This document shows, piece after piece, positions 8,128-17,425 of a stretch of DNA of 64,000 bases. A program made the position numbers and the translations under genes. Every line of letters begins with the position of its first letter. Position 1 is the stretch's first letter. Under the pieces are notes generated by a model. It was given only the letters and a program-made list of their open reading frames with translations, was not told where the DNA came from and ran no database searches. The stretch is from Phytomonospora endophytica (lineage in GTDB: Bacteria > Actinomycetota > Actinomycetes > Mycobacteriales > Micromonosporaceae). The stretch spans positions 1-64,000 of the forward strand of contig NZ_JACHGT010000005.1 in assembly GCF_014202425.1 (NCBI RefSeq), written 5' to 3'.

Positions 8128-9633
8128 ATGAGCACCAGCACCCTGCCGTCGTACGACGACGTCGTCTCCCGCTACGAGCCCGTCATCGGGCTGGAGACGC
8201 ACGTGGAGCTGGGTACCCGCACGAAGATGTTCTGCGGGTGCCGCACCGAGTTCGGCGCCGACCCCAATACCCAGGTGTGCCCGGTCTGCCTCGGGCTGCC
8301 CGGAAGCCTCCCGGTGGCCAACGCCGCCGCGATCGAGGCCACGATCCGCATCGGGCTCGCGCTCAACTGCGACATCGCCGAGTGGTGCCGCTTCGCGCGC
8401 AAGAACTACTTCTACCCCGACATGCCCAAGAACTTCCAGACCTCGCAGTACGACGAACCGCTGTGCGGTGAGGGCTACCTGGACATCGAAGTCCCGGGCG
8501 CTGACGGTCCGATTCCCTTCCGCATCCCGATCGAGCGCGTGCACCTCGAAGAGGACACCGGCAAGAGCCTCCACGTCGGCGGCTCCACCGGCCGCATCCA
8601 CGGCGCCACCGAATCCCTCGTGGACTACAACCGGGCCGGGATCCCGCTCGTCGAGATCGTCACCAAGCCCGTCGCCGGGACCGGCGCGCTCGCACCCGAG
8701 GTCGCCCGCGCCTACGTCGCCGAACTGCGCGACGTCATCCGCTCCCTCGGCGTGTCCGACGTGCGCATGGAGCAGGGCTCCCTGCGCTGCGACGTCAACC
8801 TCTCCCTGAACAAGCCCGGCGCGGAATGGGGCACCCGCTCGGAGACCAAGAACGTCAACTCCCTGCGCAGCGTCGAACGCGCCGTCCGCAGCGAGATGCT
8901 GCGCCAGGCATCCATCCTCGACGACGGCGGCCGCATCGTCCAGGAGACCCGCCACTTCCACGAGGACTCCGGCGACACCACCTCCGGGCGCAGCAAGGAG
9001 ACCGCGACCGACTACCGCTACTTCCCCGAGCCCGACCTGACGCCGATCGCGCCCGACCCGGCGTGGGTCGCCGAGCTCAAGGCCGCGATGCCGGAACTCC
9101 CGCGCGTCCACCGCAAGCGCCTCCAGGCCGACTGGAAGCTCTCCGACCACGACATGGCCTCGGTCATCAACGCCGGCGCGATCCCGCTGATCGAGCGGAC
9201 CATCGCCGCCGGCGCGAGCTCCGAATCGGCCCGCAAGTGGTGGCTCGGCGAACTGTCCCGCCGCGCCAACGAGACCGGCACCGAACTCGCCGAACTCCCG
9301 ATCACGCCCGCCCAGGTCGCCGAACTGCAGTCCCTCGTCGACGGCGGGAAGGTCACCGACAAGATCGCCCGCACCGTCATCGAAGGCGTCCTCGCCGGTG
9401 AGGGCGGCCCGGCCGAGGTCGTCGCCGCGCGCGGCCTCGAAGTCGTGTCCGACACCGGCGCGCTGACCGCCGCCATCGACGACGCCATCGCCGCCAACCC
9501 CGCCGTCGCCGAGAAGATCCGCGGCGGCAACCACGCCGCCGCCGGCGTCCTCATCGGCGCGGTCATGAAGGCCACCAGGGGACAGGCCGACGCCAAGGCC
9601 GTCCGCGAACTGGTCATCGCCCGCCTCTCCTAG
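8128..9633 (+). CDS. gatB: Asp/Glu-tRNA amidotransferase subunit B
   Basis: GatB is the kinase/amidotransferase subunit of GatCAB, which binds the mischarged tRNA and phosphorylates the glutamyl or aspartyl group. The 501 residues show IGLETHVEL at the N-terminus and the Zn-binding cysteines in FCGCR and CPVCLGLPG. They also show the conserved [20 protein letters not shown] region and the C-terminal YqeY-like tRNA-binding tail ([15 protein letters not shown] to the end). ATG 8128 is chosen over an upstream GTG at 8050 because GGAAGG lies 6 nt before it and the upstream extension is Arg-rich non-coding sequence. It is not adjacent to gatCA, as in other actinobacteria. Confidence 0.96.
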   Translation: MSTSTLPSYDDVVSRYEPVIGLETHVELGTRTKMFCGCRTEFGADPNTQVCPVCLGLPGSLPVANAAAIEATIRIGLALNCDIAEWCRFARKNYFYPDMPKNFQTSQYDEPLCGEGYLDIEVPGADGPIPFRIPIERVHLEEDTGKSLHVGGSTGRIHGATESLVDYNRAGIPLVEIVTKPVAGTGALAPEVARAYVAELRDVIRSLGVSDVRMEQGSLRCDVNLSLNKPGAEWGTRSETKNVNSLRSVERAVRSEMLRQASILDDGGRIVQETRHFHEDSGDTTSGRSKETATDYRYFPEPDLTPIAPDPAWVAELKAAMPELPRVHRKRLQADWKLSDHDMASVINAGAIPLIERTIAAGASSESARKWWLGELSRRANETGTELAELPITPAQVAELQSLVDGGKVTDKIARTVIEGVLAGEGGPAEVVAARGLEVVSDTGALTAAIDDAIAANPAVAEKIRGGNHAAAGVLIGAVMKATRGQADAKAVRELVIARLS

Positions 9634-9641
9634 TCCGCACC

Positions 9642-9678
9642 CGACGACCGGCCGCGCAACCCGCGCGGCCGGTCGTCG
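9642..9678 (+). terminator. hairpin terminator after gatB
   Basis: A 15-16 bp perfect stem (CGACGACCGGCCGCG paired with its complement, loop AACCC) begins 8 bp after the gatB stop. The U-tract is poor (GCGTCTTC), as is common in GC-rich genomes. Confidence 0.8.
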
Positions 9679-9702
9679 CGTCTTCACCGCATGGGAGACG
9701 AG

Positions 9703-10338
9703 ATGACCGCAGACCCGGGCCGCGCGCTCGCCGAACTGTCCGCCGAGGTTCGGGCCCTCGCGGCCAACGGGCTCCACTTCGCCGGGGATCCCTACGACAA
9801 GGCCCGCTTCGAGCGGCTGCTGGAGATATCGGCGGAGTTGCTGACGCTGGCCGATCCCCGCACGGCCGCACGGATCACCGAGGAGTACCGGGGCGCGGTC
9901 GGTCTGCGCACGCCGAACACCGCCGCCGACGCCGCGGTCTTCGACGACCGTGACCGTCTGCTGCTCGTGCAGCGTGCCGACGGTTCGGCGACGTGGTGCA
10001 TGCCCGGCGGGATCTGCGACGTGGGGGAGTCGCCTTCCGAGGCGGCCGTCCGCGAGTGCTTCGAGGAGACGGGCCTGAGGGTCGAGCCCCGCGCGCTCAT
10101 CGGCCTCTACGACAACCGGCTCATCTACGACCACCGCCCGGCCTGGCACCTGTACATCCCGGTCGTGCACTGCGAGGTCGTCGGCGGCGAGCCGGGCCTG
10201 ACGCACGAGACCCTCGACTTCGGCTGGTTCACCGAGGCGGAGGCGACGGCGCTGCCGCTGTTCCGCGGCTATCCCACCAAGATCGCCGACGCGTTCCGCT
10301 TCCGGCGCGGGGAACTGGCCCGCCCGGTCCTGCACTGA
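9703..10338 (+). CDS. NUDIX hydrolase with N-terminal NUDIX-associated domain
   Basis: This 211-aa protein has a complete Nudix box, Gx5Ex7RExxEExGL, beginning GICDVGESPSEAAVREC at about residue 108. Nudix enzymes hydrolyse nucleoside-diphosphate-linked compounds. The first 60-65 residues form a helical domain often found in front of a subset of ADP-ribose/nucleotide pyrophosphatase-like Nudix proteins. ATG 9703 is chosen over ATG 9691 because GGGAG lies about 5 nt before it, inside the longer frame. It follows the gatB terminator and has its own unit. The substrate cannot be read from sequence. Confidence 0.88.
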   Translation: MTADPGRALAELSAEVRALAANGLHFAGDPYDKARFERLLEISAELLTLADPRTAARITEEYRGAVGLRTPNTAADAAVFDDRDRLLLVQRADGSATWCMPGGICDVGESPSEAAVRECFEETGLRVEPRALIGLYDNRLIYDHRPAWHLYIPVVHCEVVGGEPGLTHETLDFGWFTEAEATALPLFRGYPTKIADAFRFRRGELARPVLH

Positions 10339-10402
10339 CCCGGGCGGGGCGTGGTGACCGCGCGCCGGAAGAGCGTCCCGCACAGGTGGGCGAGACGGCC
10401 GG

Positions 10403-11317
10403 TCACAGGTCGAACTGGTACGTCACCGTCTTGTGGGTCGGGGCGTAGCCGAGCCGGTCGTTGACCGCGCGCATGTACGTGTTGCTGTCGGCGGTGTCGG
10501 TCAGCAGGCCCGACAGGTTCGGGTGCGCCTCACGTGCCAGCCGGATCGCCTCGGCCTTCATCCACGAACCGAGCCCGTGCCCGCGATGCTCGGGCAGCAC
10601 GCCCGTGCCGTAGTGCTGACCGTCGCCTTCGCCGTCACCGGCCACGACGAGCTCGGTGAAACCGGCGATCGTCCCGTCGGACTCGGCGACGGCGGCCACG
10701 GTGTGCAGGACCTCGCCGCGCTTCTCGATCGCCGCGGCGATCTCGCGGACCCGTGCCACGTCCCACACGACCGTGCCGTAGTCGGTGTCGTCCATGGGCA
10801 TGTCGTCCATCGCCCGGCGCGAGTCGGCGAAGGTCCGCGCGAGCTCGTCGGACACCGTCCCGTCCCAGGAGACCAGCCGGTAGCCCGGGTGGGGCCGCGC
10901 CGCCCGCGCGGCGATGGCGGGCAGGTCGGCGTCGGCGAGCGCGAGCCGCGCGTACGTGATCGCCAGGACCTTGCGGCCGCCGCGCGCGGTGAGGAAGGCC
11001 GCGCCGTCCGAGTCGGCTTCGGCCGAGGCGGTCACCGACCGGCGGGCTTCGCCGCGGGCGCCGTCCAGGGCCCGTTCGAGCAGTGCCGTGCCGACGCCCC
11101 GGCGGCGTTCGGCGGGGTGTACGGCGACGTCGAGTTCGGCGAGGTGATCCTGGCCTTCGCGGGTGAAGAGACGCAGGTACGCCGAGCCGGTGGGGGCGCC
11201 GTCGGTGCCGGCGGCCAGCCAGGCGAGGCGGAAGGACGAGGGGCGCGGCTCGGGGTCGGTGAGCGCGGTGATCTGGATCGGCAAGGTGGCTCCGGTCTGG
11301 GGTGGGGAGTTGATCAC
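10403..11317 (-). CDS. GNAT-family N-acetyltransferase, tandem GNAT domains
   Basis: The 304-aa protein carries two GNAT folds. In the N-terminal one the acetyl-CoA loop reads VHPAERRRGVGTALLERAL (about residue 70-88). In the C-terminal one it reads VLPEHRGHGLGSWMKAEAI (about 235-253), followed by DTADSNTYMRAVNDRLGY, the usual end of GNAT proteins. Both P-loop-like motifs (R/Q-x-x-G-x-G/A) are intact. Tandem GNAT proteins in actinobacteria include antibiotic and mycothiol-type acetyltransferases, but the substrate here is not evident. GTG 11317 lies 11 nt after the metallophosphoesterase stop, so it is last in that operon. Confidence 0.85.
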   Translation of the reverse strand: MINSPPQTGATLPIQITALTDPEPRPSSFRLAWLAAGTDGAPTGSAYLRLFTREGQDHLAELDVAVHPAERRRGVGTALLERALDGARGEARRSVTASAEADSDGAAFLTARGGRKVLAITYARLALADADLPAIAARAARPHPGYRLVSWDGTVSDELARTFADSRRAMDDMPMDDTDYGTVVWDVARVREIAAAIEKRGEVLHTVAAVAESDGTIAGFTELVVAGDGEGDGQHYGTGVLPEHRGHGLGSWMKAEAIRLAREAHPNLSGLLTDTADSNTYMRAVNDRLGYAPTHKTVTYQFDL

Positions 11318-11328
11318 CGCCAGAGTAG

Positions 11329-13092
11329 TCAGCTCGCCGACGGGTCCGGGACGTCCGACGGCGCCGCGGGCGGTTCGATCTCGTCGGCGATCCCGTCGAT
11401 CACGTTGCGCTGCAGGGTGACCTCGGTCTGCCCGGCTCCGCCGAGGGTGATGTCGTCGTAGGCCTGGAGCGCGTGGTCGTCCTTGCCGAAGTACAGCACC
11501 GACAGTTCCAGGGGTGTCGGGTCGTCGCCTTCGAGGCCGCGCAGCCCGGCCCCGCCGGTCGAGCCCTCGACCATGAGCCGGGTCGTCGAGTCCGGCAGGA
11601 TCGACACCTCGCGCTGGTGCCGGTGCCCGGCGAGGACCAGCGGCGTCAGCCCGGCGAGGGGCCCGGCCGATACCGGGTCGTGCACGAGCCCGACGTCGAC
11701 GGGTGTGTCGGAGTCGGCGATCACGTCGGCGAGTTCGGCGCCGGAGTTGTACATGACCTGCTCCTCGCGCAGGTCGCCCGGCGCGGAACTCTTGTCCGGC
11801 GTGAAGCGCGGGTCGCCGATCCCGGCGAAGGTCAGGCCGCCGACGGTGACGGTGTCGCCGTCAAGGACGATCGCGTTCTTCTGCGCGGCGACGGCCTTGG
11901 CGGTGGCCTGCGAGTCGTGGTTGCCGCGGATGTAGATGTAGGGGACGGGCAGTGTCCCGATCGCCGAGGTGTAGGCCTTCGCCTCCTGCTCGGTGCCCCA
12001 GTCGGTGATGTCGCCGGTGTCGACGACGGCCTCGATCTGGAACTGCTCGACGACCGTGGCGATCACCGACCAGGCCGCCGGGTTGAGGTGCAGGTCGGAG
12101 ACGTGCAGGATGCGCACGGTGTTGGGGTCGGGATCGAAGGTCGGCAGGGTGCTCGCCGTCGTGTACAGCTGGGCGGCGTTGGTGACCATCCGCTGGAGCT
12201 GCGCGCGGTACTCCTCGTAGCGGTCGGCGATCTGGCGCGCGTCACCGACGACGGCCGGCGCGTTGGCCAGCAGCCCGTCGTAACGCGGCTCCTCGATCGA
12301 CTGCGGTCGCAGCGTCGCCGCGGCGAGCCCGACGACGCCCATGGTCAGCGCCAGCGACAGCCCGCCGCAGACCGCGGCCCGCCGCACCGAACGGAACAGC
12401 ACGCCGCCGAGCAGCAGCCCGGCCAGCGCGGCGCCGGCGGCGGCCCGCAGCGCCACCGAGATCAAGCCCGTGATGAGGTCCTCGGCGACGGTCTCACTGG
12501 CCTTGCTCAGCCCTTCGGGGTCGGCGACCAGCGCCTGTGTGCGGGCCTGGTCGAGCGAATCGAGGCTGACGTTGAGTTTCAGGGGACCGGTGTGGCTGTC
12601 GAGGGTCAGCGAACCCAGCGGCGGCAACGCCACCCGCGTCTCTCCCGTGACCGACGGCTGGACCTCCATGGAGGACTGGAACGGCCCGATCGGGATCGAC
12701 GCCTTCCCCGCGAGTGTCACCCCGAGGACCGAACCGCACACCGCGACGGCGACCACGGCCAGCCCGACGAGGGTCCGCCGCGCCGCCCGATTGCCGCGCA
12801 GCCACCGCCACGCCCGTCGGCAGCCGCGGCCGAAGGCCGCCAGCCCGCCCGCGACCGGGCCCGCCTTGAAGCGCTCCCAGGCCGTGTAACGCCATTCGCC
12901 GAACTCGCGCGCCCACCGGGACAGGTCACCGCGCCACAGGCGCGCGATCAGCGAACCGAGCCACGCGAACATCGCCGACACGGCCCGCGCCGGGCGGCTG
13001 CCGCGGACACGCGCCACCGCCGACCGCGGTCGTCCGCCGTCGTGCTCGCCCACCTCGTCCACGTCGTCACCCGTTCCGCGCTGGAGACTCAA
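11329..13092 (-). CDS. membrane-anchored metallophosphoesterase
   Basis: A 587-aa calcineurin-like phosphoesterase. Metal-binding motifs appear in order: HVSDLHLN (about residue 328), VVDTGDITD, IRGNHDSQ and, near the end, LAGHRHQ. The N-terminal half has a charged cytoplasmic segment and about three membrane helices (around 105-127, 200-222 and 230-250) with a poorly conserved loop between them. The catalytic domain probably faces outside. The longest frame begins at TTG 13092, overlapping the upstream stop by 4 nt. GTG codons a few residues in are alternatives, so the exact start is uncertain. It is second in an operon with the sugar dehydrogenase and the GNAT gene. Confidence 0.87.
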   Translation of the reverse strand: MSLQRGTGDDVDEVGEHDGGRPRSAVARVRGSRPARAVSAMFAWLGSLIARLWRGDLSRWAREFGEWRYTAWERFKAGPVAGGLAAFGRGCRRAWRWLRGNRAARRTLVGLAVVAVAVCGSVLGVTLAGKASIPIGPFQSSMEVQPSVTGETRVALPPLGSLTLDSHTGPLKLNVSLDSLDQARTQALVADPEGLSKASETVAEDLITGLISVALRAAAGAALAGLLLGGVLFRSVRRAAVCGGLSLALTMGVVGLAAATLRPQSIEEPRYDGLLANAPAVVGDARQIADRYEEYRAQLQRMVTNAAQLYTTASTLPTFDPDPNTVRILHVSDLHLNPAAWSVIATVVEQFQIEAVVDTGDITDWGTEQEAKAYTSAIGTLPVPYIYIRGNHDSQATAKAVAAQKNAIVLDGDTVTVGGLTFAGIGDPRFTPDKSSAPGDLREEQVMYNSGAELADVIADSDTPVDVGLVHDPVSAGPLAGLTPLVLAGHRHQREVSILPDSTTRLMVEGSTGGAGLRGLEGDDPTPLELSVLYFGKDDHALQAYDDITLGGAGQTEVTLQRNVIDGIADEIEPPAAPSDVPDPSAS

Positions 13093-14219
13093 GCCTTGCC
13101 GATACCCGAACTTCCCGCGACTATGCGCAGGATCTTGTCGTCCCCGGCCTGCGGTTCGCCCCGGCCGTCCTTGTTGGACGTGCTCACCCAGACCGATCCG
13201 TCCGGAGCGGCGACGGCCGCCCGCAGGCGACCGAACTGGCCCTCCAGCACAGGTTGCGGCTCGCCCGTCACGCCGCCCTCACCGTCGAGGGTGACCAGCC
13301 ACAACCGTTCACCGCGCAGGCATGACGTGATCAGCAGGTTCCCGGTGATCGCCGCACCCGAGCAGGACGCGTCGCCGGTGGCCCAGGTGACCAGCGGATC
13401 GACGTACTTCGCGTCTCCGCCGACGCCCTCCACCTCGGGCCAACCGTAGTTCCCGCCGGGCTCGATCAGGTTCAGCTCGTCCCACGTGTCCTGGCCGAAC
13501 TCGATCGCGTACATGTTCTTCGCCTCGTCCCAGGCGAAACCCTGCACGTTGCGGTGGCCGTAGGAGTACACCAGCGAGTCGAAGGGATTGCCCGGCGCGG
13601 GTTTCCCGTCGGGCTTCATCCGCAGGATCTTCCCGCCGAGGCTCTTCTTGTCCTGCGCGAGTTCGGTGTGATAGGTCTCCCCGGCCGAGGCGTACAGGAA
13701 ACCGTCCGGGCCGAAGCCGAGACCGCCGCCGTTGTGGTTGGAACCCTTCGGGATCCCCGTCACGATCGGCTCCGGCGTCCCGCCCAGCTTCAACCTGGCG
13801 ATGCGGTTGTCGTCGGCCGCCGTGTAGTAGATGAAGACGAGCTCGTCCTCGGCGTACTTCGGCGACACCGCGATGCCCAGCAACCCGCCCTCACCGGCCG
13901 GCTCGGCCTCGTCGACGGTCTGCACGTCGCTCACCGCGCCATCGGTGCCGATCGACCGGATCTTCGCGGTGTCCCGCTCGGTGAACAACGCCGTCCCGTC
14001 CGGCAGGAACGCGATCCCCCACGGGACCTCAAGGTTGTCCGCCACGATCTCCGCGACCGCGCTCTCCTGCCCCTCACTCTGCGAAGGCTGCGGGAGGTTC
14101 GGGGGCTCACCGGGATCGTTCGGGGGCGGATCGCCGAACGCGCAGGCGGACAGCAATGAGGCCGCGGCGAGGACGGCGGCGGCGCGCAGGACGCGGGAGC
14201 GGACAGGCCGTGAGGTCAC
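13089..14219 (-). CDS. lipoprotein PQQ-dependent sugar dehydrogenase-like beta-propeller
   Basis: This soluble glucose dehydrogenase/GSDH-family protein of about 376 aa is anchored as a lipoprotein: the signal peptide from GTG 14219 ends in the lipobox LSAC. The propeller carries the family motifs VPWGIAFLPDGTALFTER, GEGGLLGIAVSP, NHNGGGLGFGPDGFLYASAGE, YSYGHRNVQGFAWD and GGNYGWPEVEG. Members oxidise sugars with PQQ or related cofactors, but many actinobacterial ones have no proven substrate. The frame is open further upstream, but that sequence is non-coding in character. It heads an operon with the metallophosphoesterase and GNAT genes. Confidence 0.88.
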   Translation of the reverse strand: MTSRPVRSRVLRAAAVLAAASLLSACAFGDPPPNDPGEPPNLPQPSQSEGQESAVAEIVADNLEVPWGIAFLPDGTALFTERDTAKIRSIGTDGAVSDVQTVDEAEPAGEGGLLGIAVSPKYAEDELVFIYYTAADDNRIARLKLGGTPEPIVTGIPKGSNHNGGGLGFGPDGFLYASAGETYHTELAQDKKSLGGKILRMKPDGKPAPGNPFDSLVYSYGHRNVQGFAWDEAKNMYAIEFGQDTWDELNLIEPGGNYGWPEVEGVGGDAKYVDPLVTWATGDASCSGAAITGNLLITSCLRGERLWLVTLDGEGGVTGEPQPVLEGQFGRLRAAVAAPDGSVWVSTSNKDGRGEPQAGDDKILRIVAGSSGIGKA

Positions 14220-14310
14220 GGGACCAGAGTAGTCAGGGAAGGCGCGGGATGCCGTCCGCCACATTTCGGCGGGCTGCGCCGCGGTGCGCGGCACAGCCCG
14301 CATCCGCGTC

Positions 14311-15234
14311 CTAGTAGCCGTCGCGGACCACGTTCTCCAGTGGCTCACCCGCCGCGAAGCGGCGGACCTGTTCGCCGATGAGCTTGTACGCGCGGCCGGT
14401 GATGCCGGGGACGTTGCCGCCCACATGCGGGGTGATCAGCACGTTCTCCAGTGCCCACAGCGGGTGGCCCTCGGGGAGCGGTTCCGGGTCGGTCACGTCC
14501 AGGGCCGCGTTGAGGCGGCCGCTCGACGTCTCCGCCAGCAGCGCGTCGGTGTCGGCGACCTTCCCGCGCGCCACGTTCACCAGCATCGCGCCGTCCTTCA
14601 TCGCGGCGAGGAACTTGGCGTCCACGAGACCCGTCGTCGCATCGGTCAGCGGTACCACGATGACGACGATGTCGGCCTCGGGCAGCAGTACCGGCAGCTC
14701 GTCGACGGAGTGCACGCCGTCGCGCGCGGTCCGCGCGACCCGGGTGATCCCGGCCTCGAAGGACTCCACGCGGCGGGCGATCGTCTCACCGATGTCGCCC
14801 GCGCCGACGATGAGGACCTTCTTGCCGTACAGGGACTCGCCTTCACGGCGATCCCAGCGGCCCTCGGCCTGAGCCCGGGCGAAATGCGGGAAACGGCGCA
14901 GATGGGACAGGATCGCCGTCAGGACCCACTCGGCCGTCGCGATGGTGTGGACGCCCTTGGCATCGCACAAGGTCACGCCCTCCGGCACGACCGGCTCCCA
15001 CACCTCGGCGCCGGCCGACATCAGCTGCACGACCTTCAGGGACGTCATCCGCGCGAGTGTGCCGGTGGCGCCGTGCTCGGCCATGTACGGCGGGACCCAG
15101 AACTCGACCCCGGAAGGGTCGGAAGGGAACTCGGCCTCACCGCCGGGGAAAACCTCGACGGTGACGCCCTCGGGGACGGCGCCCATCTCGGCGAGGCCTT
15201 CTTCGTGCGCGATCCAGATCTTCATGCCGCCCAT
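14311..15234 (-). CDS. D-2-hydroxyacid dehydrogenase family protein
   Basis: The 307-aa NAD-dependent dehydrogenase belongs to the D-isomer 2-hydroxyacid family. The Rossmann motif is VLIVGAGDIGETIARR (about residue 140). Catalytic residues are visible as Arg in VNVARGKV, Glu in DVTDPEPLP and His in LITPHVGGN. It reduces a 2-keto acid or oxidises a D-2-hydroxyacid, with the substrate unknown. It lacks the ACT and ASB regions of SerA (present at 46544), so it is not phosphoglycerate dehydrogenase. ATG 15225 is an alternative start. It sits between the sugar dehydrogenase and a small PH-type membrane protein, all on the minus strand. Confidence 0.9.
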   Translation of the reverse strand: MGGMKIWIAHEEGLAEMGAVPEGVTVEVFPGGEAEFPSDPSGVEFWVPPYMAEHGATGTLARMTSLKVVQLMSAGAEVWEPVVPEGVTLCDAKGVHTIATAEWVLTAILSHLRRFPHFARAQAEGRWDRREGESLYGKKVLIVGAGDIGETIARRVESFEAGITRVARTARDGVHSVDELPVLLPEADIVVIVVPLTDATTGLVDAKFLAAMKDGAMLVNVARGKVADTDALLAETSSGRLNAALDVTDPEPLPEGHPLWALENVLITPHVGGNVPGITGRAYKLIGEQVRRFAAGEPLENVVRDGY

Positions 15235-15287
15235 ACTGCCTCGCCGGGTTCCGGCGGGCGGGGCGGAGGGGAGGTCACCCGGACGGG

Positions 15288-15695
15288 CTAGTCCTCGGTG
15301 TCGTCGTCTTCGTCCTCGGCGGCGACGAGTTCGCTGCCGGAGGCGGCGATGAGCCGTGGGAGGTCTTCGCGGCGGACCGAGGGCAGCGGGACGCGCACGC
15401 CCTGCGCCACGATCGCGAAGGCCTGCCGGCGGGCGACGCCGAAGGCCTCGATCTCCGACCAGGCGAATCTGCGGCTGCCGATCAGCCCGCGCACGCGAAT
15501 GCCCTCGTCACCTGCGTCGACGCCCGAACGCCAGGCCCACACGGCGATGGCGACGGGGATGAGGAGCACCGGCGCCAGCCACCACTCCGACAGCGCCAGC
15601 GGCACACCGCCGACGAAGGTGAGCATCGCGGCGACCCACAGCGCGCCGGTGTGGCGGAAGCGGATGCGCGAGGGGGTGATGTTCACGGTGGTCAC
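15288..15695 (-). CDS. PH-domain-like small membrane protein
   Basis: The 135-aa protein starts with a short strand, then two membrane helices (about residues 18-32 and 38-54). A compact PH-like beta domain follows (GVDAGDEGIRVRGLIGSRRFAWSEIEAFGVA to PLPSVRREDLPRLI), and the tail is very acidic. Actinobacteria have many such bacterial PH-domain proteins beside unrelated genes; none of this type has a firm function that I know of. GTG 15695 is the only sensible start. It is 54 bp upstream of the hydroxyacid dehydrogenase and may share its transcript. Confidence 0.75.
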   Translation of the reverse strand: MTTVNITPSRIRFRHTGALWVAAMLTFVGGVPLALSEWWLAPVLLIPVAIAVWAWRSGVDAGDEGIRVRGLIGSRRFAWSEIEAFGVARRQAFAIVAQGVRVPLPSVRREDLPRLIAASGSELVAAEDEDDDTED

Positions 15696-15805
15696 GCCGT
15701 CGATGGTCCCACAGTGCCGTCCCGGCCCGTCCGGCCACGTCCGGCACTTGTTTTGTCATACCGTCGTGCTTGCGTCATGGCGGACTTCTGCCGAAAGGAG
15801 TGATC

Positions 15806-16885
15806 ATGACCTATTTGCTGGCCATCGGCACGGGCAAGGGCCTGTTCCTGGCCACATCCTCCGACCGCGAGAACTGGGAGGTGTCGAACCCCATCTTCGC
15901 CGTCAGCGGCGTGTACGCCGTCGGCATCGACACCAGGCGCTCGACGCCGCGGCTGCTGGTGAGCGCCGACAGCGCCCACTACGGCCCGAGCGTCTACCTC
16001 AGCGACGACCTCGGTAAGAACTGGGACGAGTCGCACGACTCGGCCCCGATCGCGTTCCCGGCCGACACCGACGCGAGCTTCAAACGGGCCTGGCAGTTCG
16101 CCTTCGGCCCCGAGGAGGACGTCGTCTACGCCGGGTCGGAACCGTGGGCGCTGTGGCGGTCGGAGGACCGCGGCCGCACCTACGAACTCAACCGCCCGCT
16201 GTGGGAGCACGCCGACAAACCCGACTGGAACGAAGGCGCCGGCGGCCCCGCGATCCACACCATCGTCCCGCACCCCACCGACCCGGCGAGCATGCTGATC
16301 GCCATGTCCACCGGCGGGGTCTACTCCACCACCGACCGCGGCGCGAGCTGGACGGCGTCGAACACCGGCATCAAGGCCGAGTTCATGCCCGAGGGTCAGC
16401 AGTTCCCCGACCACGGGCAGTGCATCCACAAGGTCTCGCGCGACTCCCAGGTCGCCGAGCGCGTCTTCCTGCAGAACCACGGAGGTGTGTACCGCAGCGA
16501 CGACGGCGGCGCCACCTGGAACGACATCGCCGGTGGGCTCCCCACCGACTTCGGCTTCTCGATCCTGGCGCACCCCGGCCGCGCCAACGTGGCCTACAAC
16601 GCGCCGGTCGCCTTCTCCGACAACCGCTTCCCGGTCGACGGCACCCTGCGGGTGCACCGCACGGAGGACGGCGGCGCGAGCTGGACGGCGCACGACGTCC
16701 TCGACGAGCCCTACTACGGGATCGTGCTGCGCGACGCGCTGTGCACCGACGCCGCCGAGCGGCCCGGCATCTACGTCGGGACCCGTGTCGGCGACGTGTT
16801 CGTCTCCACCGACGACGGCGACTCCTACCGCCAGGTCGTCGGTCACCTGCCGGACGTGCTGTGCGTCCGGGCCGCGGAGGTCTGA
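15806..16885 (+). CDS. BNR/Asp-box beta-propeller protein (sialidase-like fold)
   Basis: A 359-aa beta-propeller with at least six Asp-box motifs: SDDLGKNW, SEDRGRTY, TTDRGASW, SDDGGATW, TEDGGASW and STDDGDSY, spaced through the chain. The Asp-box is structural, as in sialidases and sortilin-type VPS10 proteins. No sialidase catalytic Arg triad is evident, so an enzymatic role is not claimed. ATG 15806 follows GAAAGGAG (15793-15800). There is no signal peptide, so it is probably cytosolic. A MoaD/ThiS-like protein gene follows after 2 nt, so the two are certainly co-transcribed. Confidence 0.85.
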   Translation: MTYLLAIGTGKGLFLATSSDRENWEVSNPIFAVSGVYAVGIDTRRSTPRLLVSADSAHYGPSVYLSDDLGKNWDESHDSAPIAFPADTDASFKRAWQFAFGPEEDVVYAGSEPWALWRSEDRGRTYELNRPLWEHADKPDWNEGAGGPAIHTIVPHPTDPASMLIAMSTGGVYSTTDRGASWTASNTGIKAEFMPEGQQFPDHGQCIHKVSRDSQVAERVFLQNHGGVYRSDDGGATWNDIAGGLPTDFGFSILAHPGRANVAYNAPVAFSDNRFPVDGTLRVHRTEDGGASWTAHDVLDEPYYGIVLRDALCTDAAERPGIYVGTRVGDVFVSTDDGDSYRQVVGHLPDVLCVRAAEV

Positions 16886-16887
16886 GC

Positions 16888-17172
16888 ATGGCCGTGTCGG
16901 TGCTGATCCCGGGCGCGCTGCGGGTCGACGCCGCCGGGGAGTCGAAGGTGAGCGTCGAACTCGGTGACGGCGGCGTCCTGCGCGACGTCCTCGACGCCCT
17001 CGCCGAGCGTCATCCCCGGATCGACCGCAGGCTGCGTGACGAGCGGGGCGAGCTGCGCCGGTACGTCAACGTCTACGTCGACGGCGAGGAGTGCCGCCGT
17101 GCAGGCGGCCTCGACACGCCCGTCGGGGAGACCTCCGAGGTGCAGATCCTGCCGTCGGTCGCCGGCGGCTGA
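16888..17172 (+). CDS. MoaD/ThiS-family small sulfur-carrier-like protein
   Basis: The 94-aa beta-grasp protein has the ubiquitin-like pattern of MoaD/ThiS proteins: VSVLIPGALR, then LRDVLDALAERHP, YVNVYVDGEE and SEVQILPSVAGG. It ends in a C-terminal Gly-Gly, the thiocarboxylation or conjugation site of this family. Molybdopterin or thiamine partner genes are absent here. Its partner in the operon is the Asp-box propeller protein. GGAGG lies 5 nt before ATG 16888. It may supply sulfur or act as a ubiquitin-like modifier, but the acceptor is unknown. Confidence 0.85.
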   Translation: MAVSVLIPGALRVDAAGESKVSVELGDGGVLRDVLDALAERHPRIDRRLRDERGELRRYVNVYVDGEECRRAGGLDTPVGETSEVQILPSVAGG

Positions 17173-17425
17173 GCGGACGGATCGTCCACGAGGGCCGGAG
17201 ACAGGCCACTGTGGACGGTTCGCCGAAGGCCGTTCGAGGCCCCATCGCTTCCGGGCGGTGGGGCCTCGTCGTGCGTGCCCGTCGAGGTCGGGCGCGTCCT
17301 GTACGGGCGCATGCATGAACGCCGCCACGTCGGGTACCCGGTCCCGACACCCCGACAGCGTTCGCTCGGGAATGCGTTGATATGTGATAAAATCCTCGAA
17401 GGACCCCACGAACGGGCAGGTGACC

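Noticed and set aside
14311-15234. Second serA
   Set aside because: It lacks the ASB and ACT domains. A full-length serA is at 46544.
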